This document shows positions 1-10,264 of a stretch of DNA of 64,000 nucleotides, piece by piece. The notes beneath the pieces are model-generated. The model ran no database searches and was not told where the DNA came from. It was given only the letters and a program-made list of their open reading frames with translations. This stretch comes from Pseudomonas ekonensis (GTDB lineage: Bacteria > Pseudomonadota > Gammaproteobacteria > Pseudomonadales > Pseudomonadaceae), in assembly GCF_019145435.1 (NCBI RefSeq), contig NZ_JAHSTS010000001.1:1998001-2062000 (forward strand), given 5' to 3'. Made by a program: the position numbers and the translations under genes. Within the stretch, counting starts at the first letter, position 1. Each line of letters begins with the position of its first letter.

Positions 1-1055
1 TCGACGTCACGCCGATGCAGAAGGCGTTCATCTACGCGACGGTCGCCAACGGCTACCGGATGGTCGATGACTTCGACGGCGCCCAGGCCAACGGCGTCGG
101 TCCGTACCCGATGAACATCGTCGACGGTGTGCGGGTCAACACCGGCATGGCCTACCTCACCGACGAGGTGCGGGCCCGCAGGAACCTGCAGATCCGCGCC
201 GACAGCCTGGTGGACAAAGTGCTGTTCGAGGGGACGCGGGCGACCGGCGTGCAACTGGCCAACGGCGAGCGCCTGCTGGCGGGTGAAGTGATCCTGTCGG
301 CGGGCACCTACGGCAGCGCGGCGATTCTGCTGCGCTCCGGCATCGGCCCCGGCGACGACCTGCGCGCCCTGCAGATCCCCCAGGTGGCCGAGCTGCCGGT
401 GGGGCAGCGGCTGGTGGACCACCCGTTCTACTACAACGCCTATGCCGCCAAACCGGACCTGATCGGCCGCCAGTCGCCGGCCATCGGCGCCAAGCTGTGG
501 ACCCACAGCCGCAGCGCCACCCCCGGCGAGCTGGATCTGCACATCACCGCCACCCACCTGTTCCCCCATGAGCAGAGCCCGACCCAGGTCGGCTTCGTGC
601 TCGCGGTGGCCCTGACCCGGCCGCTGTCGCGGGGCCGGCTGACACTGGCCAGCCGCGACCCGTTCGCCGCGCCGGACATCGACCTGAACTTCCTCGCCGA
701 GCCCGCCGACCGCCGGCGCCTGCTGGACGGCATCCGCCTGGCGCGGCGGATCGGCGCCACCGCGCCGTTGGCCGGGCTGATCCATGCCGAGCTCAACCCG
801 GGGCCGGGCAACGATTCCGACGAAGCCTTGCTGGCCAGCGTCCGCGCCACCCTCGACACCTATCACCACCCGACCTCCACCGCGCCCATGGGCCGGCCGG
901 GGGACGCCCATGCGGTGGTCGACCTGCAAGCGCGGGTGATCGGCACCCAGGGGCTGCGGGTGGTCGATGCGTCGATCTTCCCTGACGTGCCTTCGGTCGC
1001 CACCAACGTGACCGTGATCGCCACCGCCGAACACATCGCGGGCCTCTACGCCTGA
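1..1055 (+). CDS. GMC-family flavin oxidoreductase, 5'-truncated by the window
   Basis: C-terminal two thirds of an FAD-dependent glucose-methanol-choline oxidoreductase, which would oxidise an alcohol group to an aldehyde. The frame is open from position 3, and the first internal Met is at 15, so the N-terminal FAD-binding Rossmann part lies outside the window. Visible signatures are the second GMC motif GTYGSAAILLRSGIGP near nt 304-350 and the C-terminal active-site block: YHHPTSTAPMG (catalytic His) near nt 860, then VVDASIFPDVPS and ATNVTVIATAEH with the partner Asn. About 350 of the usual ~530 residues are seen. The aldehyde dehydrogenase 45 bp downstream on the same strand suggests sequential alcohol to aldehyde to acid oxidation. 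The substrate cannot be told from sequence. Family call is firm. Confidence 0.92.
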   Translation, partial: DVTPMQKAFIYATVANGYRMVDDFDGAQANGVGPYPMNIVDGVRVNTGMAYLTDEVRARRNLQIRADSLVDKVLFEGTRATGVQLANGERLLAGEVILSAGTYGSAAILLRSGIGPGDDLRALQIPQVAELPVGQRLVDHPFYYNAYAAKPDLIGRQSPAIGAKLWTHSRSATPGELDLHITATHLFPHEQSPTQVGFVLAVALTRPLSRGRLTLASRDPFAAPDIDLNFLAEPADRRRLLDGIRLARRIGATAPLAGLIHAELNPGPGNDSDEALLASVRATLDTYHHPTSTAPMGRPGDAHAVVDLQARVIGTQGLRVVDASIFPDVPSVATNVTVIATAEHIAGLYA

Positions 1056-1056
1056 T

Positions 1057-1083
1057 CCCAAGAAGCTATTCCCAAGAAGCTAT
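1057..1083 (+). repeat. short tandem duplication between two genes
   Basis: CCCAAGAAGCTAT occurs at 1057-1069 and again at 1071-1083, followed by a third partial CCCAAGG that leads into the aldehyde dehydrogenase ribosome-binding region (AAGGAA). It looks like local slippage in the intergenic spacer. No function is implied. Confidence 0.6.
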
Positions 1084-1100
1084 CCCAAGGAACCTTACCC

Positions 1101-2558
<1,458 letters not shown>

Positions 2559-2563
2559 AGCCG

Positions 2564-3598
2564 ATGCGAGCCACCCGACCCGTTGTTGTCGCGCTGCTGG
2601 CGGGGGCGTTGGCCGCGTCCCCGGCCTTTGCCGCCGACCTGCCTTCGTCCGCCACCAGGAGCGATACCGTGTCCCGGGACCCACTCTATGACGCCTTGCT
2701 TGATGCGTTGCAGGCCACCTTCGGCCATCACCCCGGCTTTCGCGCGACCCACGCCAAAGGCGTGCTGGTGACCGGCACCTTCGTCGCTTCGGCGGCTGCG
2801 GCGGCCCTGAGCCGCGCCGAACATTGGCAGGGCCAGGCCGTGCCGGTGGTGCTGCGGTTCTCCAACTTCAGCGGCGTGCCGGCGACGGCGGACGGCGACC
2901 CGCTGGCCAGTCCACGGGGGCTGGCGGTGCGCTTGCGCCTTTCGGACGGGGCGTTCACGGACATCGTGACCCACTCGTTCGACGGCTTCCCGGTGGCCAC
3001 GCCCGAAGACTTCCTGGGGTTCTTGCAGGGCATCGCCGCCAACGTCGCCGCCCCGGCGGATCCGGCACCGCTGCAAGCCTTTCTGGCGGGTCACCCGAGG
3101 GCCCGGCAGTTTCTGGAGGCGCCCAAGCCTGCGCCGTCGAGTTTCGTCGGCATCGACTACTTCGGCGTCAACGCGCTGGTGTTCAGCGACCGTCAGGGCA
3201 AGGAGCAGGCCATTCGTTATCGCATCGAGCCGCTGGCGCCGGAGCCGACCCTGAGCGATGCCGAAGCCGCCGCGAGACCGGCGGACTACTTGCAGGAGGA
3301 ACTGGCGGCGCGGCTGGCCAGGGGACCGGTGATCCTGCGCCTGATCGCGCAATTGGCGGCGCCGGGGGACGCAGTGGCCGACGGTTCGCTGCCCTGGCCC
3401 AGGAGCCGCCGCGAAGTCGAGCTGGGCCGTTTCACCCTCGATGCGCTGCTGCCCGCCGGGGAGCAGCAAACGGCCCAGCAGCGCCTGGACTTCAGCCCCG
3501 GACGCTTGACCGACGGCATTGCGGCCAGCGCCGACCCGATGATCGCGGCGCGCGACCGGATCTACCGGCGCGCCGTGCTGCGCCGGCAGCAGCCATGA
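2564..3598 (+). CDS. Exported catalase-family peroxidase (SrpA-like)
   Basis: Haem catalase-related peroxidase of about 344 residues, shorter than classical catalases (~480), as expected for the SrpA-like small catalase group. Residues 1-25 form a signal peptide (hydrophobic VVVALLAGALAASPAFA), so the enzyme is periplasmic. Catalase-fold signatures are RFSNFSGVPAT, SPRGLAVRLRL, VTHSFDGFPVATPEDF and FVGIDYFGVNA. ATG 2564 is chosen because it places the signal peptide at the N-terminus; GTG 2555 would overlap the aldehyde dehydrogenase stop and is also possible. It overlaps the next small gene by 4 bp. A plausible role is removing H2O2 made by the flavin oxidase at the start of the operon; that is inference from position. 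Confidence 0.88.
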   Translation: MRATRPVVVALLAGALAASPAFAADLPSSATRSDTVSRDPLYDALLDALQATFGHHPGFRATHAKGVLVTGTFVASAAAAALSRAEHWQGQAVPVVLRFSNFSGVPATADGDPLASPRGLAVRLRLSDGAFTDIVTHSFDGFPVATPEDFLGFLQGIAANVAAPADPAPLQAFLAGHPRARQFLEAPKPAPSSFVGIDYFGVNALVFSDRQGKEQAIRYRIEPLAPEPTLSDAEAAARPADYLQEELAARLARGPVILRLIAQLAAPGDAVADGSLPWPRSRREVELGRFTLDALLPAGEQQTAQQRLDFSPGRLTDGIAASADPMIAARDRIYRRAVLRRQQP

Positions 3599-3822
3599 GC
3601 GTCGAGGCGGTGCGCTGGAAGCAATGGCTGCTGTCGTGGCTGATCGTGTGGCCGCTGTCGGTGTCCATGCCCTGGGCGCTGGCGGCGGTGTTGGAACTGG
3701 GCGGTCTGCAGGTGCCGGGCTGGCTGTTCAAGGCCATCGTCGCCGGGTTGATCTCCTTCAACATGGTCTATTGGCTGGTGCCGCGCAGCAACCGGCTGAT
3801 GGCCCGCTGGCTGCTGCGCTAG
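3595..3822 (+). CDS. Small two-helix membrane protein, possibly DUF2798-like
   Basis: 75-residue protein whose ATG overlaps the stop of the catalase gene (ATGA), indicating translational coupling. It has two hydrophobic helices, roughly residues 10-32 and 43-62, and a basic C-terminus (RSNRLMARWLLR). The size and two-helix layout fit the short DUF2798-type membrane proteins, but no diagnostic motif is clear to me. Because it is the last gene of the oxidoreductase operon it may be a membrane partner of the exported peroxidase. Function unknown. Confidence 0.7.
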   Translation: MSVEAVRWKQWLLSWLIVWPLSVSMPWALAAVLELGGLQVPGWLFKAIVAGLISFNMVYWLVPRSNRLMARWLLR

Positions 3823-3830
3823 GCGCCGGT

Positions 3831-5498
3831 TCAGGCGTGGTGGATGTCGCGGTCCTTGGTTTCCGGCATGAAGAAGATGCCGAGGACGGCGGTCATCACC
3901 GCGATCACGATCGGGTACCACAGGCCGTAGTAGATGTCGCCCGTGGCCGCGACCATGGCGAACGCCACCGTCGGCAGGAAACCGCCGAACCAGCCGTTGC
4001 CGATGTGGTACGGCAGCGACATCGAGGTGTAGCGGATCCGCGCCGGGAACAGCTCCACCAGCCACGCGGCGATGGGGCCGTAGACCATGGTCACGTAGAT
4101 CACCAGGACCGTCAGCAGGAGCAGCACCATCGGGTAGTTGGTTTTGGCCGGATCGGCCTTCTCCGGGTAGCCGGCCTCCTTGAGCGCGGCGCCGAGGCTG
4201 GCGGCGAAGGCGTCGTTCCGGGTCTTGAAGTCGGCGGCGGGCAGGTTGCCGCCTTCGAAGCTCTGGATGACCTTGTCGCCGATCTTCACCTGGGCCACGG
4301 TGCCCGGCTCGGCCTTGGCGTTGCTGTACGGAATGGCCCGCTTGGCCAGCACGGTCTTGGCCAGGTCGCAGGAACTGGTGAAGCGTGCCTTGCCCACCGG
4401 GTCGAACTGGAACGAGCACTGGGCCGGGTCGGCGACCACCGTGACCGGGTTCTTCGCCTGGGCGGCGAAGACGTCCGGGTTACCGTACTGGGTCAGCGCG
4501 TGGAAGATCGGGAAGTAGGTCAGCGCCGCCAGGATGCAGCCGGCCATGATGATGCCCTTGCGGCCGATGCGGTCGGACAGGCTGCCGAAGATCACGAAGA
4601 ACGGCGTGCCGATCAGCAGCGAGCCGGCGATCAGCAGGTTGGCGGTCTGCGGGTCGATCTTGAGGGTCTGCAACAGGAAGAACAGCGCGTAGAACTGTCC
4701 GGTGTACCAGACCACCGCTTGCCCGGCGGTGCCGCCGAGCAGGGACATGATCACCACCTTGAGGTTTTCCCAGCGGGCGAAGGATTCGGTCAGCGGCGCC
4801 TTCGACGCCTTGCCTTCGGCCTTCATCTTCTGGAACACCGGCGACTCGCTCAGTTGCAGGCGGATGTACACCGAAATGATCAGCAGCAGGATCGACAGCA
4901 GGAACGGGATCCGCCAGCCCCACGCCTCGAAGGCTTCGGTGCCCAGCGCGGTGCGGCAGGCGAGGATCACCAGCAGCGACAGGAACAGGCCCAGGGTCGC
5001 GGTGGTCTGGATCCACGAGGTGAAGAAGCCGCGCTTGCCCTGCGGCGCGTGCTCGGCCACGTAGGTGGCGGCGCCGCCGTACTCGCCGCCCAGCGCCAGG
5101 CCTTGCAGCAGGCGCAGGCTGATCAGGATGATCGGCGCCGCCACGCCGATGGAGGCGTAGCCCGGCAGTAGGCCCACCACCGCCGTGGAGACGCCCATGA
5201 TCACGATGGTGATCAGGAACGTGTGCTTGCGGCCGATCATGTCGCCGAGCCGGCCGAACACGATGGCGCCGAAGGGGCGCACGGCGAAACCGGCGGCGAA
5301 GGCCAGCAGGGCGAAGATGAACGCGGTGGTCTCGTTGACGCCGGCGAAGAAGTGCTTGGCGATGATCGCGGCCAGCGAGCCGTAGAGGTAAAAGTCGTAC
5401 CACTCGAACACCGTGCCCAGGGACGAAGCGAAGATGACCTTGCGCTCCTCCTTGGTGATGCCCTGACGCGTTGTGCTGCTGTCGTCGATTGCCGCCAT
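3831..5498 (-). CDS. MFS transporter, metabolite:H+ symporter (MHS) type
   Basis: 555-residue inner-membrane proton symporter of the sugar-porter/MHS branch. The N-terminal signature SLGTVFEWYDFYLYGS is typical of MHS carriers, and the cytoplasmic loop motif GRLGDMIGRK between helices 2 and 3 is intact, with the equivalent DRIGRKG in the second half. About 12 helices are visible. A hydrophilic insert of about 100 residues (around residues 345-445) with two Cys and many charges interrupts the second half, probably in a periplasmic loop. The start at 5498 is preceded by GGAGAAG; an upstream in-frame Met at 5687 is rejected as it has no ribosome site and encodes no sensible N-terminus. It converges with the oxidoreductase operon. 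Substrate unknown; organic acids or betaines are typical. Confidence 0.9.
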   Translation of the reverse strand: MAAIDDSSTTRQGITKEERKVIFASSLGTVFEWYDFYLYGSLAAIIAKHFFAGVNETTAFIFALLAFAAGFAVRPFGAIVFGRLGDMIGRKHTFLITIVIMGVSTAVVGLLPGYASIGVAAPIILISLRLLQGLALGGEYGGAATYVAEHAPQGKRGFFTSWIQTTATLGLFLSLLVILACRTALGTEAFEAWGWRIPFLLSILLLIISVYIRLQLSESPVFQKMKAEGKASKAPLTESFARWENLKVVIMSLLGGTAGQAVVWYTGQFYALFFLLQTLKIDPQTANLLIAGSLLIGTPFFVIFGSLSDRIGRKGIIMAGCILAALTYFPIFHALTQYGNPDVFAAQAKNPVTVVADPAQCSFQFDPVGKARFTSSCDLAKTVLAKRAIPYSNAKAEPGTVAQVKIGDKVIQSFEGGNLPAADFKTRNDAFAASLGAALKEAGYPEKADPAKTNYPMVLLLLTVLVIYVTMVYGPIAAWLVELFPARIRYTSMSLPYHIGNGWFGGFLPTVAFAMVAATGDIYYGLWYPIVIAVMTAVLGIFFMPETKDRDIHHA

Positions 5499-5611
5499 GG
5501 GTCTTCTCCGTCGTGCTTTTTTGTTGTCAGGCCGGAGCACCTCTTCAACGTTTTCGTACCCGGGCCCTGGGGCTTGAATCGGATAAGCGCTTGCAAGTTG
5601 CGTAGACAGAT

Positions 5612-5640
5612 GGAAAGCCTCGCCTCGCGGCGAGGTTTCC
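5612..5640 (-). terminator. Stem-loop terminator after the PhnCDE-like operon
   Basis: GGAAA-G-CCTCGCC, loop TCGC, GGCGAGG-TTTCC forms a 12-bp stem with one bulged G. It lies 73 bp past the stop of the leftward permease gene and upstream of the MFS gene. The T-run is short, so it may be a weak terminator or act as an mRNA 3'-end stabiliser. Confidence 0.5.
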
Positions 5641-5712
5641 TTGAGCATAATCAGCTTCGCGCAGATATCCACTCGCCATCCTGGCAAGGCGCGGCGGGGC
5701 GCGGCCGGGCGG

Positions 5713-6480
5713 TTACGCCTTGACCCAGCGCTGGCGGCTCCAGGCGCTCAGCGAGTCGACGGCGAACACCAACGCGAGCATCGCCAGGATCACCGTGCTG
5801 GCCTGGGCTTCCTGGAACAGGCTGAGGCTCACGTACAGCATCTGCCCCAGGCCGCCGGCGCCGACGAAGCCCAGCACGCTGGCCATGCGGATGTTGTTTT
5901 CCCAGCGGTACAGGCAATAGGCGATCAGCTGCGGCGCCAGGTTCGGCAGGGTGCCGTAGCAGAACGCGAGCACCGGGTTGGCGCCTTGCCGGCGCAGGGC
6001 TTCGGCGGGCTGCGGCGGGGTGTTTTCCAGCGCTTCGGCGAACAGCCGGCCCAGCACGCCGGTGGTGTGCAGGGCGAGGGCGAGGGTGCCGGCGTTCGGG
6101 CCGAGGCCGGCGGCCAGCACCATCAGCGCCGCCCAGACCAGCTCGGGGATCGCCCGCAGGGCATTGAGCAGCAGGCGCGCGACGCTCTGCGCCGGCCAGC
6201 CGAAACGCCCGGCGGCGGGCAGCGCCAGCACTAGCCCCAGGCCGGCGGCGAGCAGGGTGCCCAGGGCCGACATGGCGAGGGTCTCCAGCGCACCGTGGAA
6301 GATCGCGGACAGGTAACCGACGCTCACGTCGGGGCTGAGGAAACGCTGCACATAGGCGCCCATCTGTTTCAGGCTGGCGGCGCTGCCGAGTTCCGCCAGG
6401 TCCAGTTCCAGATAGGCGAACGACGCGACCACCGCCCACCCGATGGCCATGACCAGCAACGCGTTGACCAGGCGCTTCAT
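5713..6480 (-). CDS. PhnE-like ABC transporter permease (second subunit)
   Basis: 255-residue inner-membrane permease of the phosphonate-type ABC importers. A first transmembrane helix (residues 4-24) is followed by a periplasmic segment and the permease core; the coupling (EAA) region is seen in NALRAIPELVWAALM and the conserved FVGAGGLGQML loop is present near residue 215. The start ATG overlaps the stop of the upstream permease gene by 4 bp (ATGA). Two different permeases follow one ATPase and one binding protein, so the pore is probably a heterodimer. It is the last gene of the four-gene operon, with a stem-loop downstream. Confidence 0.9.
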   Translation of the reverse strand: MKRLVNALLVMAIGWAVVASFAYLELDLAELGSAASLKQMGAYVQRFLSPDVSVGYLSAIFHGALETLAMSALGTLLAAGLGLVLALPAAGRFGWPAQSVARLLLNALRAIPELVWAALMVLAAGLGPNAGTLALALHTTGVLGRLFAEALENTPPQPAEALRRQGANPVLAFCYGTLPNLAPQLIAYCLYRWENNIRMASVLGFVGAGGLGQMLYVSLSLFQEAQASTVILAMLALVFAVDSLSAWSRQRWVKA

Positions 6481-7304
6481 GCCAGCCTCCCGCGCAGCAG
6501 GCGGCTCAGCTGGTCGGCGCCCAGCACCAGCAGCAGGAACGTCAGCAGCATGCTGGCGACTTCGCCGCCGGCGAACATGCGGATCGACAGGTCGATCTGC
6601 TGGCCCAACCCGCCGGCGCCGACGAAGCCCATCACCACCGAGGCGCGGATCGCGCATTCCCAGCGGTAGACCGTGTACGACAGCAGCTCCGACGCCACGT
6701 TGGGCAGGATGCCGTAGGCGAACGCACCCAGGCGGCCGCTGCCGGCCTGCATGAGGGCGTGGGCCGGGCGCTGGTCGGTGGACTCGAAGATTTCCGCGTA
6801 GACCTTGCCGAGCATCCCGGCGTAGGTGATCGCGATGGCCAGCACGCCCGCCGCCGGCCCGAGCCCGACGGCCCGCACGAACAGCAGGGCCCAGACGATC
6901 TCCGGCACGCTGCGCAGGAAGATCAGCAGGCCGCGCACCGGCCAGCGCAACAGGCGCCCCCAACGCCCCGGACGCCCGCCGCGGGAAGCGGCGGACAGCG
7001 ACAGGGCACGGCTGGCCAGCAGGCTGGCGGGTGCGGCCAACAGCAACGCGAGCGTCATGCCGGCGGTGGCGATGGCCAGGGTCTGCAGGGTGGCCTTGAT
7101 CAGCAGTTGCATGAATGCGTCGTCGTGGGCCGGCGGCCAGAAACCGGCCACGAACCGGCCCATCTCGCTTTGGCTGTCGGCGCGCAGCAGCACGCCGGGA
7201 TCCAGTTCGCTGAGCTGCACGCCCGGCCACAGCAGTGCGACGGCCAGCAGCGTCAGCAACAGGCGCGGCCAGGCGGCGGGGTCACGGGAATCGGTGCTCA
7301 GCAT
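6477..7304 (-). CDS. PhnE-like ABC transporter permease (first subunit)
   Basis: 275-residue inner-membrane permease, homologous to the next gene. It carries FLRSVPEIVWALLFVRAVG (coupling region) and FVGAGGLGQQIDLS. Hydrophobic helices are spread through residues 15-35 and 85-270. The gene overlaps the ATPase gene by 7 bp and its partner permease by 4 bp, so all are co-translated. In phosphonate-type systems such permeases pass phosphonate, phosphite, phosphate or oxyanion analogues; the specificity is set by the binding protein at the start of the operon. Confidence 0.9.
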   Translation of the reverse strand: MLSTDSRDPAAWPRLLLTLLAVALLWPGVQLSELDPGVLLRADSQSEMGRFVAGFWPPAHDDAFMQLLIKATLQTLAIATAGMTLALLLAAPASLLASRALSLSAASRGGRPGRWGRLLRWPVRGLLIFLRSVPEIVWALLFVRAVGLGPAAGVLAIAITYAGMLGKVYAEIFESTDQRPAHALMQAGSGRLGAFAYGILPNVASELLSYTVYRWECAIRASVVMGFVGAGGLGQQIDLSIRMFAGGEVASMLLTFLLLVLGADQLSRLLRGRLA

Positions 7305-8095
7305 CGGGGAATCTGCACGGTCAGCGGCGGCACGACCGTCGGCGGGGATTGCAGTTGCTCATTGGCGTAGAGCGCGTCGAGCCGGTCACGGTCCACCTCG
7401 GCGGCGGGGCAGTCGAACAGGATCCGGCCTTCGCGCAGGCCGATGATCCGCGGGAAGTGCGCCAGCGCCAGCTCCACCGCGTGCAGGCTCGCCACCAGCG
7501 TGACCCGGTGCTCGCGGGCATGGCGCGAAAGCACCGACAGGGTGTGCCCGGCCAGCACCGGGTCCATCGCCGACACCGGCTCGTCGGCCAGCAGCACCTC
7601 CGGCGCCTGGTACAGCACCCGGGCGATGCCGACCCGTTGCAGTTGGCCGCCAGACAGTTGCTGGCATTGGCTGAACAGCTTGTCGCCCAGATCCAGTTTC
7701 GCCAGCGCCGCCCGGGCGCCGGCCACGTCCAGCGGACGCAGCAGGCTGACCAGGCTGCGGGCCAGGCTCCACTGGCCGAGCTTGCCCGCCAGCACCGCCG
7801 TCACCACCCGTTGCCGGGGCGGCAGGGGGGGCGCCTGATGCACCAGGCCGATGCGCGCGCGCAGGCGCTGGCGCTGGCCGGCGGACAGCTGCCAGGCGCG
7901 CTCGCCGAGCACGTCGAGTTCGCCGCCGCTGGGCTGCACGGCGGTGGCCAGCACGTTGAGCAGGCTCGACTTGCCGGCCCCGGACGGGCCGATGATCGCC
8001 ACCTGCTCGCCGGCGCCGATATGCAGATCCACGCCTTGCAGCGCGTGGACGCCGTTGCCGTGGTGCAGGCGTCCCTGGGTCAGGCGCAGGGTCAT
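7298..8095 (-). CDS. PhnC-like ABC transporter ATP-binding protein
   Basis: 265-residue ATPase driving import through the two permeases encoded just downstream. Walker A is GPSGAGKSS near residue 37, the ABC signature is LSGGQLQRVGIARVL near 148-162, Walker B is VLLADEP, and the switch His is in VASLHAVE. The gene overlaps the binding-protein gene by 4 bp. The length and the arrangement binding protein, ATPase, permease, permease match phosphonate-type importers. All catalytic elements are intact. Confidence 0.93.
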   Translation of the reverse strand: MTLRLTQGRLHHGNGVHALQGVDLHIGAGEQVAIIGPSGAGKSSLLNVLATAVQPSGGELDVLGERAWQLSAGQRQRLRARIGLVHQAPPLPPRQRVVTAVLAGKLGQWSLARSLVSLLRPLDVAGARAALAKLDLGDKLFSQCQQLSGGQLQRVGIARVLYQAPEVLLADEPVSAMDPVLAGHTLSVLSRHAREHRVTLVASLHAVELALAHFPRIIGLREGRILFDCPAAEVDRDRLDALYANEQLQSPPTVVPPLTVQIPRC

Positions 8096-8952
8096 TTCAG
8101 CAGTTCGGCGGCGCGGGCGGCTTCCTCGATGCCTTTGTAGTTCTCCGGGCCGGTCTCGATGAAACGGCTGGCGGCCTGCAGGTCGAGGATCTTCTTCTGC
8201 TCGGGGTTGGCCGGGTCGAGGGCGAGGAAGGCTTTCTTGATCTTCGCCGCCAAAGCCGGGTCGAGGGTGCCGCGCACGGTCCAGTTGTAGTCGAAGTAGG
8301 CCGGGGTGGTGGCGAAGACCTTCACCTTGGCGGTGTCGACCTTGCCGGCGTCCACCAGCTTCTGCCAGACGCTGGCGTTCAGCACGCCGGCATCGACCTT
8401 GCCGGCCTGCACCCAGGCGACGGTGGCGTCGTGGGCGCCGGAGTAGCCGACGCGGCTGAAGTAGGTTTCAGGCTTGATGCCGTCCTTGAGCATGAAATAG
8501 CGCGGCATCAGGCTGCCGGAGGTGGACGACACGGAACCGAAGGCGAAGGTCTTGCCCTTGAGGTCGGTCAGGCTCTTGACGTTGGGGTCGGCGGTGATGA
8601 ACTTGCTGGTGAACTGCGCATCCTGCTCGCGCTGCACCAGCGGGATCACCGGGGTGGTGGCGTCGGTCTTCAGGCGGGCCTGGACGAAGGTGAAACCGCC
8701 GAGCCAGGCCATGTCGAGGCGGTCGGTGGCCAGGGCCTCGACCACCGCCGGGTAGTCCGCCACGGGGACGAACTTCACTTCCATGCCCAATTGCTGTTCC
8801 AGGTACTTGCCCAGCGGCTCGAACTTGCGCAGCAGTTCGGTGGGGGCTTCATCGGGGATCGCGCTGACCCTGAGCACCTCGGCGGCGTTCGCCAGCAGGG
8901 TGGAAAAGGACAGGGCCAGGCCGGCGGTCAGTGCCAGGGTACGTTTGAGCAT
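8092..8952 (-). CDS. PhnD-like periplasmic binding protein, putative selenate/phosphonate importer
   Basis: 286-residue solute-binding protein with a Sec signal peptide (MLKRTLALTAGLALSF, cleavage after ANA). The PhnD fold is shown by LRVSAIPDEAP, the RLDMAWLGGFTFVQAR oxyanion-site region and FGSVSSTSGSLMP with its Ser/Thr cluster. The start at 8952 follows GGAGAA; an upstream Met at 9009 would bury the signal peptide. From memory this wording of the motif (DMAWLGGFTF, SSTSGSLMP) fits the subgroup named 'putative selenate ABC transporter binding protein' rather than true phosphonate binders, but that name is itself a genome-context prediction. First gene of a four-gene importer operon. Confidence 0.88.
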   Translation of the reverse strand: MLKRTLALTAGLALSFSTLLANAAEVLRVSAIPDEAPTELLRKFEPLGKYLEQQLGMEVKFVPVADYPAVVEALATDRLDMAWLGGFTFVQARLKTDATTPVIPLVQREQDAQFTSKFITADPNVKSLTDLKGKTFAFGSVSSTSGSLMPRYFMLKDGIKPETYFSRVGYSGAHDATVAWVQAGKVDAGVLNASVWQKLVDAGKVDTAKVKVFATTPAYFDYNWTVRGTLDPALAAKIKKAFLALDPANPEQKKILDLQAASRFIETGPENYKGIEEAARAAELLK

Positions 8953-9114
8953 GGAATTCTCCGTTTCATGAGCGTCGCAATCGAAGCGCCCGCCGTGAAG
9001 CGGGCGCAACGTCAGGTTAGACGAAACGGCGGTGTTATACGCGCTCGCGCCGGCGAAGGCGAGCCTGTCGGCGCTTGGGTCGTGCCTGTGGCCGCCGGCG
9101 GCGGGCGGTCCGGC

Positions 9115-10062
9115 TCAGAACGCGTAGGGAATGCTGATCTTGGCCCAGAGCATTTCGCCCTCGGGGCGGTTTTCCACGTCGAACTCCTTGGCCCAGCGGA
9201 TCTCCGCGCTGGCGTACTTGAGGAAGGTGAAGTACAGCGCCGGGCCAATGGCGAACACTTTGCCGCGCACGCCGTCGTTCACGTCCTCGCCGGCGAACTG
9301 CACGGTGTGGCCGAACTGCTTGTCGTCGGTGGTCTGCTTGAGGAAATAGCCGTTGACGCCCAGGCGCAGGTTGTCGGTGACGCGGTAGCTGGCCGAATAA
9401 TCGAAATGGAAGATCTGCCCGGACTTGTAGTCGGTGTCCTTGTTCTTTTCGTTGAAGCTGTAGGTGGTCTTCATCGACAGCTCGGTGCGCTCGGTCGGCA
9501 GCCAGGTGAACGAGAACAGCGGCTTGTAGGTCCAGAAGTTGTTGCTGGTGTTGGCCAGGCGTTCGGCGTCGTATTCGCCGGTGGGGGCGGTGATCTCCAC
9601 GGCGGCGCCGAGGGTGAGGTTCTTGCCCATGTCCCACAGGATGATCGGGGCGAACGTGGTGTCGCCCATGCTTTCGCGGGTGTCGCTGAGGCCGAACGCC
9701 GCCACTTCCTGCTTCAGCCACGGCTGGGCGACGTAACCGGCCAGGCGCCCGCCGAGCACGCGCACCGGGCTCAGGTAATCGAGGCGCGGCACCACGGCGG
9801 TGGACTCGATCTCGACGTTCGGCACCTTGCCGCCCAGGGAGCTGATGTTGAGCTTGGTCGCCTTGTAGTGGTTGTAGTAGAGGTTGAACGCGACCATGTT
9901 TTGCGGAAGGTTGTCGACGTCCAGCGGCAGGACGAAGAAGCCGTCGGTGCCGGGGCCGATGTTGTCGACGCCGGACTCGGTGGCCAGGGCGGGCAAGGGG
10001 AGTGCGCCGACCGTCAGCATCAGGGCCAACGGGAAGGGACGTGTCGCGCGGTTCGGGCTCAT
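9115..10062 (-). CDS. SphA-family outer-membrane protein (phenol/meta-pathway type transporter)
   Basis: 315-residue exported protein with a signal peptide (PLALMLTVGALPLPALA). After it comes GPGTDGFFVLPLDVDNLP, then alternating beta-strand-like segments ending in an aromatic C-terminus (ISIPYAF), the sorting signal of outer-membrane barrels. The pattern matches the SphA / COG4313 family, often found beside genes for aromatic or hydrophobic compound degradation. Start 10062 follows GAGGA; the upstream Met at 10107 is unlikely because the signal peptide would be displaced. It is divergently transcribed from an AraC regulator, which probably controls it. Substrate unknown. Confidence 0.8.
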   Translation of the reverse strand: MSPNRATRPFPLALMLTVGALPLPALATESGVDNIGPGTDGFFVLPLDVDNLPQNMVAFNLYYNHYKATKLNISSLGGKVPNVEIESTAVVPRLDYLSPVRVLGGRLAGYVAQPWLKQEVAAFGLSDTRESMGDTTFAPIILWDMGKNLTLGAAVEITAPTGEYDAERLANTSNNFWTYKPLFSFTWLPTERTELSMKTTYSFNEKNKDTDYKSGQIFHFDYSASYRVTDNLRLGVNGYFLKQTTDDKQFGHTVQFAGEDVNDGVRGKVFAIGPALYFTFLKYASAEIRWAKEFDVENRPEGEMLWAKISIPYAF

Positions 10063-10226
10063 GGTTGTCCTCGTTATTATTGTGATGGGGACGCGGTGCG
10101 GCCGCACGGGGCGGGCGCCGGCAGCCTAGGATCAAGCCTTTGGCGCACGCCGGGGCAGGGTATTGGCGGACACGCAGGGGGGCATCTGCGGACAGACCGC
10201 GGGCCGTGTGCTAACTTCCTGTGACA

Positions 10227-10236
10227 TAACCGGTTA
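10227..10236. promoter_or_regulatory. Candidate operator between the SphA-like and AraC genes
   Basis: TAACCGGTTA is a perfect 10-bp palindrome in the shared divergent promoter region, 165 bp from one start and 29 bp from the other. It is the only clear symmetric element I see there. It could be a site for the AraC regulator or an unrelated protein. Confidence 0.35.
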
Positions 10237-10264
10237 CAAAAATAACAATTCAGCACGATCCGGA

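Noticed and set aside
3624..5171. A 515-codon plus-strand frame opposite the MFS gene
   Set aside because: Product is His/Gln/Arg/Gly-rich with no domain, while the minus strand encodes a complete transporter.
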